Shown: piece by piece, positions 14,340-19,562 of the stretch
How the letters are laid out: each line of letters starts with the position of its first letter
Position numbering within the stretch: the first letter of the stretch is position 1
Origin: Bryobacteraceae bacterium
GTDB taxonomy: Bacteria; Acidobacteriota; Terriglobia; Bryobacterales; Bryobacteraceae
DNA length: 19,562 nt
Assembly: GCA_025929455.1 (NCBI GenBank)
Contig: JAICMB010000006.1
Span: forward strand, 1-19,562
Direction of reading: 5' to 3'
Position numbers and translations under genes: made by a program
The notes under the pieces: generated by a model
The model's input: the letters and a program-made list of their open reading frames with translations, nothing else
Databases searched by the model: none
What the model was told of the DNA's origin: nothing

Positions 14340-15071
14340 TCAGGATTGCGTCGGCGTAGAACCCGGCGTATTCGAAGACGTACTTTGGCCGACCGTTTCG
14401 CGGACGCGATTGGCCACGTCACCAGCGCTCTCGCGGACGCGATTGGCCATATCGCCGGCATTCTCACGTACCCGATCGGCGGCTGACGACATGGTGTCGC
14501 GTGCGCGCTGCGTCGCGTCGGAGATCGATTCGCGAGCCTGATCGACGAATCGCGGTTGGAACAAGTACAAGAGACCGGCTCCGAGACCGAGTCCGCCGGC
14601 GACCAGTAGTCCGGTTTTCCATGCGCTACCGCCGGCGGCAGCTTCCGTGGCCGGCTCGGAAATGTTTTCGACGATGCGGCCGGTGGATTTGTTATCGCCC
14701 GTAGTGGCCACATCGGCCTGCGCGATGATGCCGGTGAGACGCTTTTCCGAGTCAACGACCGGAATGCGACGGAGTTGATGTTTGGACATGGCTTGCAGGA
14801 CGTCGTCGTAATCGTCATCGGCGTTGCAGGTCACGACGTCGCGGCTCATGACGTCTTCGACACGCGCGTTGTAGTAGTCGCGCTGCTCGGCGACGACCCG
14901 CAAGGCGAGATCGCGGTCCGTAACCATGCCGATCACGCGCCGGTCGCCATAATCGGCAACGACCGGTACGGAGCCGACATCATTGCTTTTCATGATCATA
15001 GCCGCGGTAACAACGGTGTCACGCGGTGTGCAGCAGGCGGGGTCTGGGGTCATTACATCTCTGCAAGTCAT
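14340..15071 (-). CDS. CBS-pair protein with membrane anchor and 11-residue repeat tail
   Basis: This 243-residue protein has a Bateman module: CBS1 at about 7-62 (AspValMetThrPro, then GlyMetValThrAspArgAspLeu) and CBS2 at about 73-125 (AspValMetSerArgAsp, then GlyIleIleAlaGlnAlaAspVal). CBS pairs usually bind adenine nucleotides. A Gly/Leu-rich transmembrane helix follows at about 153-171. Residues 176-230 are then five tandem 11-residue units with conserved Arg and Glu/Asp spacing (for example AlaAsnArgValArgGluSerAlaGlyAspVal), which should form a long amphipathic helix or coiled coil. The last 13 residues are Ser/Thr/Pro-rich. The ATG at 15071 has AAGGAG eight bases upstream, the strongest ribosome site in this region. 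The role is unknown; a nucleotide- or stress-sensing membrane regulator is a guess. Confidence 0.88.
   Translation of the reverse strand: MTCRDVMTPDPACCTPRDTVVTAAMIMKSNDVGSVPVVADYGDRRVIGMVTDRDLALRVVAEQRDYYNARVEDVMSRDVVTCNADDDYDDVLQAMSKHQLRRIPVVDSEKRLTGIIAQADVATTGDNKSTGRIVENISEPATEAAAGGSAWKTGLLVAGGLGLGAGLLYLFQPRFVDQARESISDATQRARDTMSSAADRVRENAGDMANRVRESAGDVANRVRETVGQSTSSNTPGSTPTQS
14382..14546 (-). repeat. 33-bp coding repeats (about five units, last three clearest)
   Basis: The tail of the CBS gene is built from 33-base units encoding 11-residue hendecads. Two units share a near-identical core on the plus strand (CGCGGACGCGATTGGCCA), in the segments around 14398-14415 and 14431-14448. The two units on the 5' side of the gene are diverged. 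The pattern indicates local tandem duplication in frame. Confidence 0.7.
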
Positions 15072-15100
15072 ATCAGCGGCTCCTTGGTAGCGGAATAATA

Positions 15101-15134
15101 GACGGCACGCTGCGGCCTGCAGCGGGCAGCCGTC
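15101..15134 (-). terminator. hairpin after the GH20 gene
   Basis: An outer 6-bp stem (GACGGC 15101-15106 with GCCGTC 15129-15134) encloses an inner 6-bp stem (CGCTGC 15108-15113 with GCAGCG 15119-15124) and a five-base loop. An asymmetric internal bulge separates the two stems. On the minus strand it is followed by TATTATTCC, a partial U-rich run. It would end the fmt-argJ-GH20 transcript and separate it from the CBS gene, which has its own strong ribosome site. Confidence 0.5.
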
Positions 15135-15167
15135 AGTGAGATTGCCGGACGCCCCGGTATGTTTCGT

Positions 15168-17141
15168 TTAGAGGCCGGCGGCCTGCTCGACCAGCTTGCG
15201 CACAGGTGCGACGATGGAGATCAGAAGCTCTGCTTCCGGCTTCGAGGCCGCGTCGAGATCACTGCGCCACACCGCGACGATATTGTCCGCCGGCTTGCGT
15301 TTGGCGGCGATAGCATCGAGCGCTTCGAGTCCGACCGCCGCAACGCGGGAAACATTGGCGGAGACCGGAATGAGTTCGCGTAAAAGGAAGTTGCTGTTAA
15401 GCACCGGCCGCAGCCGCGCATCGTTGTCGCGCCACAGGAGCAAGTGTTCGCGATCGGTGTGCTGCTCTGCCATGCGGCTCTCCGCGGGAACGGCATCGAC
15501 GAGGCGGTTGAGCGGCGTCTGCTGTGTGTAGTTGCGCGATCTTTCGCGCGAGTAGCCTTTCACGGGCTCGACCGCGGCGGCCAGGATCTCGAGAGCGCGC
15601 AGGTGTTCCGGCCCAGCTAGACGCTCGAGCATGGTGTGGGTACTCAGGCGATGTTGGAGGCCTACCCACTCCAGCCGCTCGCTTTCAATGTCCATGCGCC
15701 GGTACATGTCGGCGACGTCTGTCGTTGACGCGGGCGACCACAAGCGCTCCGCGATCACCGCCAGCCGCGGCCAGAGCCGGTTGTCGATATTTTCCGGGGT
15801 TGCATATTCTACCCACTCGGCCGCTTCCCCGCCGAGGATGCGTTTGGTCTGTTCGGGCGTAAGGTCGGAGGCGCCGTCAGCCAGAGGATCGACGGCATAG
15901 TGCTGCGCGGCGGAGTGCATGAGGTCCAGGTAATAACCGGCGGAGAGCAGACCGGAAAAGCCCATGCGCGCGGCCTCGGCCAGCGATTTCTGGCCGCGCC
16001 AGGATTGAATGACAATATTTTTCGGCAGCGCGGGGCTGAGGATTTCATCCCAGCCCTCCATGTGCTTGCCGTGTTTGGCCACGATGTCCTGCACGCGTTT
16101 GGTGAAGTACGCCTGCAGCTCGTGATTGTTCTTCATGCCGTGCGCGCGCATATACGCTTGAATCTGCGGGTTGGCGTCCCACTGCTTTCCGTTTACTTCG
16201 TCACCGCCGATGTGGAAGTACTCGTCGGGAAACAGGCCCGCCATTTCGCCGATGAAGGCGTCGAGAAACGTGTAGGTGGATTCGCGCGTGGGATCCATCG
16301 CGGGATCGAAGACGCCCCACTTGCGGATGATTTGATACGGACCGGGCGCGCTGGCGAGATCGGGATAGCCGACGAACCAGCTCGTGGTGTGGCCGGGCAT
16401 GTCGAACTCGGGCACCACGCGGATGCCGCGGTCGCGCGCGTAGGCAAGCACCTGCCGCACCTGGTCCTGCGTGTAGTAATGACCGTCGGAGCCCATGCCC
16501 TGCAGCTTCGGGAAGCGCTTGCTCTCGACGCGGAAGCCTTGATCGTCGGAGAGATGCCAGTGGAACGTGTTGAGCTTTACGGCGGCCATGCCGTCGAGGG
16601 TGCGATAGACCACGTCGAGCGGCATGAAGTGTCGCGCCACGTCAAGGCTGAGACCGCGCCAGGCAAAGCGCGGCTGGTCGTCGATGCTGACGGCGGGTGC
16701 GATCCAGCCTTGCTCGCCTGGAACAACGAGCTGTAAAAATGTTTCGAGTCCGCGCAGAACGCCGAGCGGTTGGGGCGCGTCGAGGACCGCATGGGTGGCG
16801 TCGACGTTGAGGCGGTAGCTCTCGTCTTCGCCCAACGCTTGCACGGGCTCGCCCGCGTGGTCGCAGTGAATCGTGAAAGTAAGAAAACCCGTGGCCGAAG
16901 AAGCGCCGGGCGTTGCTCTGGCTTCGAGCGGCATGCCGGTGTTCTTGACCAGATGCTTGATGAAGCGCTGGGCAGCATCGTACAGGCGCGGTTCGGTGTA
17001 TCCCATGAAGGTGTAGCGGAACGTCTGGTCGATCGTAAGCGCTCCGGCGCCGCGGGAGAGTTTCGCGGGAACCGGCATGAGGTCCAGCGATTGCGCGGCA
17101 ACGGCGGTGAGCATGGCGAGAGTTGCGATGAGAAGGCGCAT
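15168..17141 (-). CDS. beta-N-acetylhexosaminidase, glycoside hydrolase family 20
   Basis: This 657-residue exported enzyme is predicted to release terminal GlcNAc/GalNAc from chitin- or peptidoglycan-derived or glycoconjugate oligosaccharides, using substrate-assisted retention. A signal peptide ends near Ala16-Gln17. The GH20b beta/alpha domain spans about 20-150 and the GH20 TIM barrel about 155-475. The catalytic Asp314-Glu315 pair lies in HisIleGlyGlyAspGluVal. Other barrel motifs are AspValAlaArgHisPhe (167-172), TrpHisLeuSerAspAspGlnGlyPhe (195-203), ProGluPheAspMetProGlyHis (244-251) and MetGluGlyTrpAspGlu (361-366). Residues from about 485 on form an additional helical C-terminal region. 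The ATG at 17141 is two bases after the preceding stop and has no strong ribosome site, so translational coupling is likely. An upstream extension to 17210 overlaps the neighbour and would spoil the signal peptide. Confidence 0.94.
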   Translation of the reverse strand: MRLLIATLAMLTAVAAQSLDLMPVPAKLSRGAGALTIDQTFRYTFMGYTEPRLYDAAQRFIKHLVKNTGMPLEARATPGASSATGFLTFTIHCDHAGEPVQALGEDESYRLNVDATHAVLDAPQPLGVLRGLETFLQLVVPGEQGWIAPAVSIDDQPRFAWRGLSLDVARHFMPLDVVYRTLDGMAAVKLNTFHWHLSDDQGFRVESKRFPKLQGMGSDGHYYTQDQVRQVLAYARDRGIRVVPEFDMPGHTTSWFVGYPDLASAPGPYQIIRKWGVFDPAMDPTRESTYTFLDAFIGEMAGLFPDEYFHIGGDEVNGKQWDANPQIQAYMRAHGMKNNHELQAYFTKRVQDIVAKHGKHMEGWDEILSPALPKNIVIQSWRGQKSLAEAARMGFSGLLSAGYYLDLMHSAAQHYAVDPLADGASDLTPEQTKRILGGEAAEWVEYATPENIDNRLWPRLAVIAERLWSPASTTDVADMYRRMDIESERLEWVGLQHRLSTHTMLERLAGPEHLRALEILAAAVEPVKGYSRERSRNYTQQTPLNRLVDAVPAESRMAEQHTDREHLLLWRDNDARLRPVLNSNFLLRELIPVSANVSRVAAVGLEALDAIAAKRKPADNIVAVWRSDLDAASKPEAELLISIVAPVRKLVEQAAGL

Positions 17142-17143
17142 GT

Positions 17144-17584
17144 CTATTGTGATGGCGTAAAGTTGGGCGGCGCAAAAAACGACAGCGGCTTCAGCGACGT
17201 GATGTGCCACTTTTTGCCGCGCTTTTCGAGCACGCAGTGGATCGTTTCACGGCGGCGGACCAGCGGACCGACTTGCTGGATGCTGCTGATTTCGAGGAGC
17301 CAATCGAGGTCGACCTCGTGGTGCGTATCGTCGCCGCTATCGCGAAGGGGCTCGATGGAGCAGGCGACGTTGGCGGCGGCGACCATGGCGGTGATGTCGC
17401 GCTTGAGATCGTCGTAGCCGGGCATGTTGCGGTCGATGGGGCGCATGAAGGATTCGGGCTCGGCATTGGTGAGCGAGGACGCCATGGAACCGAGCAGGTC
17501 GCGGATGGCGGAGGGGGTCTGCGCGGAGGCAAGCGCCATGGCAGATGCCGCAAGTAGCACGAGTCTAAGTGCGGTAGCTGGCAT
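17144..17584 (-). CDS. small secreted protein, possibly NTF2/SnoaL-like
   Basis: This 146-residue protein has a signal peptide ending at about 21-22 (AlaSerAlaGln). The mature part begins with two helices (about 24-40 and 57-72), followed by strands at about 88-102, 110-120 and 124-133 that include GluLysArgGlyLysLysTrpHisIleThrSerLeu. A helix-helix-strand order with a late Lys-Trp-x-Ile strand is common in NTF2/SnoaL-like cone folds, but I see no diagnostic motif and make no functional claim. The ATG start gives a 20-base overlap with the end of argJ. A GTG at 17560 would avoid the overlap but shortens the signal peptide, so ATG is preferred. It is two bases from the GH20 gene and could act with it in the periplasm. 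Confidence 0.72.
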   Translation of the reverse strand: MPATALRLVLLAASAMALASAQTPSAIRDLLGSMASSLTNAEPESFMRPIDRNMPGYDDLKRDITAMVAAANVACSIEPLRDSGDDTHHEVDLDWLLEISSIQQVGPLVRRRETIHCVLEKRGKKWHITSLKPLSFFAPPNFTPSQ

Positions 17585-18743
17585 TGATCTCGATGTACTT
17601 TTCGGTGAGGTCGCAGGTCCAGAAGGCGGCGGTGCCTTTACCGCGGCCGCCGATGAGGAAGCGGATGAGGACGTCCCGGTCGTCGAGCTTGGTTTTCAAA
17701 TCGGTTTCGTCGAATTCGGCGGCGACGCCGTCGCGGCAGACGATCGTGCGCTGCAGTTCGATGGTGACTTTTGAGGGATCGAAGTCGACGCCGGAATTGC
17801 CGGCGGCCGAAAGGATGCGGCCCCAATTGGGATCGGAGCCCGCGATGGCAGTTTTGACGAGCGGCGAATTGGCGATGGCGCGTGCCATGCGCGCGGCGGC
17901 ATCGTCGCTTTTGGCGCCTTGGATTTGAATTGAGATCAGCTTGCGTGCGCCCTCGCCGTCGCGCACGATTTGTTTGGCGAGATCCTGCATTAGAAGTCCG
18001 AGCTGTTCGCGGAACAGCGCCAGGCCGTTCTCGTCAGGCGCAATGGCGCTGGCTCCGTTGGCGAGCAGCACGACGATGTCGTTGGTGGAAGTATCACCGT
18101 CCACGCTGATGCGGTTATAGCTGTAGGTGGCCGCCTCAACCAACAGCGATTGCAACTGCTTGGGCTCGATGCGGGCGTCGGTAACGACGAATCCGAGCGT
18201 GGTCGCCAGCTGCGGCTGGATCATGCCGGAACCTTTTGTAAGGCCGGAAATTCGCACGCCCGCCCCGCCCACGGCGACGTCACGATGAGCCGTTTTCGCA
18301 ACTGTATCGGTGGTCATGATGGCGCGCGCGACATCATCGAACCGCGATTCGGACAGACCGCCGGTCAGGCGCGGGATCGCGTTGGTGATGAGCGCGCCGT
18401 CGAGTTCGACGCCGATAACACCGGTGGATGCGGGGATCACCTGCTCGGCGGGACAGCCGAGTGCGGCTGCGACGGCTCGTGTCGTATCGCGCGCGACGTC
18501 ATCGCCGGTGTGCGTCGCACAGTTCGCGTTACCCGCGTTGACGAGAATGGCGCGCGCGACACCGCGCGACTTCTTGATGTTTTTCTTGGCGAGCGTCACC
18601 GGCGCCGCCTGCACACGGTTCACTGTGAAAACGGCCGCGGCCGAAGCGGGCGTGTTCGAAACGATGAGCGCGAGGTCGTCCTGATTCGTTTTGCGAATGC
18701 CGGCGTAAACGGACGAGTATTGGTATCCGAGCGGAAGATTCAA
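17565..18743 (-). CDS. argJ: bifunctional glutamate N-acetyltransferase/ornithine acetyltransferase
   Basis: This 392-residue arginine-biosynthesis enzyme transfers acetyl from N-acetylornithine to glutamate, and in bifunctional forms also uses acetyl-CoA. Family motifs are AsnAlaGlyAsnAlaAsnCys (69-75), SerThrGlyValIleGly (106-111, oxyanion hole), LysGlySerGlyMetIleGlnPro (170-177), and Ala180-Thr181, where self-cleavage produces the N-terminal nucleophile Thr. ThrSerThrAsnAsp (218-222), GlySerAspProAsnTrpGlyArgIle (302-310) and the standard C-terminus AsnAlaSerTyrArgThr are also present. The residues around the cleavage site read GlnLeuAlaThrThrLeu, slightly unlike the usual MetAlaThrMetLeu. 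The start is TTG at 18743, three bases after the fmt stop, with GGAG eight bases upstream. Cytoplasmic. Whether it is mono- or bifunctional cannot be told here. Confidence 0.96.
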   Translation of the reverse strand: MNLPLGYQYSSVYAGIRKTNQDDLALIVSNTPASAAAVFTVNRVQAAPVTLAKKNIKKSRGVARAILVNAGNANCATHTGDDVARDTTRAVAAALGCPAEQVIPASTGVIGVELDGALITNAIPRLTGGLSESRFDDVARAIMTTDTVAKTAHRDVAVGGAGVRISGLTKGSGMIQPQLATTLGFVVTDARIEPKQLQSLLVEAATYSYNRISVDGDTSTNDIVVLLANGASAIAPDENGLALFREQLGLLMQDLAKQIVRDGEGARKLISIQIQGAKSDDAAARMARAIANSPLVKTAIAGSDPNWGRILSAAGNSGVDFDPSKVTIELQRTIVCRDGVAAEFDETDLKTKLDDRDVLIRFLIGGRGKGTAAFWTCDLTEKYIEINASYRT

Positions 18744-18746
18744 GGT

Positions 18747-19562
18747 TCAGACTCCGAGTTTTTCATCACCGGCCAGCCGAGCACCGGGCAGGAAGGCTTC
18801 GGCTGTGAGACGCTTGCGGCCTTCGATCTGCAGTTCGAGAATTTCAAGAACGGTCGCGTTACCGCACGAGACGAACAAACGGTTGCCGTCGTTCCATATC
18901 GATCCCGCATTGCGCCGTGGCGGCACGTCGGCGAGGCGGGATCGCCAGATGTGGAGCAGTTGGCCGCGAAAGGTCGTGTATGTTCCGGGCCACGGCAGCA
19001 ACCCGCGACAGCGGTTAAATATAATTTCGGCGCGCCAGTTCCAGTCGATGCGGCCGTCATCTTTTCTGATGATAGGCGCGGCTGTCGCCTGCGTATCGTC
19101 CTGCGGCTCCGGCGTGAGCGTGCCGGCTTTGAGTGCGCGTAGAGTTTCGACCAGCAAATCCGCGCCGGCTTCGGCCATGCGCGGCGCGATGTCGAGCGCG
19201 GTCTCTTCGGGGCCGATCGTTGTTTCCCACTTCAGCAGCATGTCGCCTGTGTCGAGGCCCGCGTCGATGCGCATGGTCGTGACGCCCGTGCGCGTTTCCC
19301 CGTTCGCGATGGCCCATTGGATGGGAGCGGCGCCGCGGTACTTGGGCAGTAGCGACGCGTGCACATTGATGATGCCGAGCGGCGCCAGATCGATGATCGC
19401 CTGCGGAATGATCTGGCCATAGCCCACGATGACCATCGCCGGCACATCGAATGCGCGCAGTTGCGCGACGACTTCAGGGCGGCGAATGCGTTCGGGCTGA
19501 TAAACATGCAAGCCGAGGCGCAGCGCGGCTTCCTTTACCGGAGGAGCGGCAAGCGCGCCCCC
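18747..19562 (-). CDS. fmt: methionyl-tRNA formyltransferase, 5' end beyond the window
   Basis: This enzyme formylates initiator Met-tRNA with 10-formyl-THF. The frame stays open to the window edge, giving 271 residues of an enzyme of about 310, so roughly 40 N-terminal residues are missing. The visible part starts in the Pro-Pro-x-Lys loop (AlaProProValLysGluAla). The formyltransferase active site follows: GlyTyrGlyGln at fragment 47-50, Asn66 and His68 in AsnValHisAlaSerLeuLeuPro, then TyrArgGlyAlaAlaProIleGln, and Asp104 in LeuAspThrGlyAsp. These are the Asn-His-Asp catalytic residues of the family. The C-terminal tRNA-binding beta-barrel domain runs from about fragment 175 to the end. A TTG at 19511 is not the real start, because the conserved sequence continues upstream of it. 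Confidence 0.96.
   Translation of the reverse strand, partial: GGALAAPPVKEAALRLGLHVYQPERIRRPEVVAQLRAFDVPAMVIVGYGQIIPQAIIDLAPLGIINVHASLLPKYRGAAPIQWAIANGETRTGVTTMRIDAGLDTGDMLLKWETTIGPEETALDIAPRMAEAGADLLVETLRALKAGTLTPEPQDDTQATAAPIIRKDDGRIDWNWRAEIIFNRCRGLLPWPGTYTTFRGQLLHIWRSRLADVPPRRNAGSIWNDGNRLFVSCGNATVLEILELQIEGRKRLTAEAFLPGARLAGDEKLGV
18752..18755 (-). promoter_or_regulatory. ribosome binding site supporting the TTG start of argJ
   Basis: GGAG on the minus strand lies eight bases before the TTG at 18743 and within the last codons of fmt. No ATG or GTG in frame gives the expected N-terminus. The rare TTG is therefore the best start and may keep expression low or coupled to fmt. Confidence 0.55.

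Noticed and set aside
14382..14546. CRISPR-like or intergenic tandem repeat
   Set aside because: The 33-base units are in frame, without spacers, and encode hendecads of the CBS protein.
15900..16736. 278-codon plus-strand frame opposite the GH20 gene
   Set aside because: It mirrors the catalytic domain of GH20 with composition typical of an antisense shadow.
17142..17210. Upstream extension of the GH20 frame to 17210
   Set aside because: It overlaps the 146-residue gene. The ATG at 17141 begins a clean signal peptide two bases after that gene's stop.
18150..19142. 330-codon plus-strand frame opposite argJ and fmt
   Set aside because: It covers parts of two certain genes and their junction, with no recognisable domain.
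19509..19511. TTG at 19511 as the fmt start
   Set aside because: Conserved Fmt sequence continues upstream in frame to the window edge, so the gene is cut by the window and is not short.

Overview
The window is GC-rich, gene-dense bacterial chromosome. I read it as Acidobacteriota, probably the Solibacter/Bryobacter side. The grounds are a duplicated-FtsX permease of the ADOP type, many secreted proteins with short signals ending in Ala-Gln or similar, a Tat-exported DUF362 protein, and an acidobacterial-looking XoxF. No rRNA, tRNA, CRISPR array, insertion sequence or phage gene is visible. The assignment is inference from protein character, not a database match.

Layout: (1) 14-2558: a MacB/FtsX-type permease on the plus strand, with a possible 43-residue ORF diverging from its start codon. 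(2) 2610-4758, minus: an unrecognised 326-residue protein followed by a Tat-exported DUF362 protein. A strong hairpin separates this pair from the convergent permease. (3) 4842-5156, plus: a small hypothetical protein. (4) 5163-13281, minus: nine tightly packed genes, read in the order XoxF-type PQQ dehydrogenase, XoxJ-like binding protein, lipoprotein cytochrome c, caa3 oxidase subunits II, I and III, a three-helix membrane protein in the usual subunit IV position, a CtaG-type assembly factor, and a second lipoprotein cytochrome c. (5) 13351-15071, minus: a secreted PAP2-family phosphatase and a CBS-pair protein with a membrane anchor and an 11-residue repeat tail. (6) 15168-19562, minus: fmt (cut by the window edge), argJ, a small secreted protein and a GH20 beta-N-acetylhexosaminidase, packed head to tail. 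A hairpin follows the GH20 gene.

The centrepiece is region 4. It looks like a complete route from periplasmic alcohol oxidation to oxygen in one transcription unit: a PQQ enzyme with lanthanide-type ligands, its XoxJ partner, c-type cytochromes, and a proton-translocating-type terminal oxidase with its assembly factor. Most junctions are ATGA or GTGA stop/start overlaps, which suggests coordinated, near-stoichiometric synthesis. The dehydrogenase has a plausible lipobox and both separate cytochromes are predicted lipoproteins. The electron carriers may therefore all be tethered to the membrane beside the oxidase. The oxidase subunit I lacks the usual D-channel aspartate and K-channel lysine at the aligned positions, while it keeps the metal ligands, the D-channel glutamate and the cross-linked tyrosine.

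All protein-family calls were made by reading motifs by eye. No search was run.
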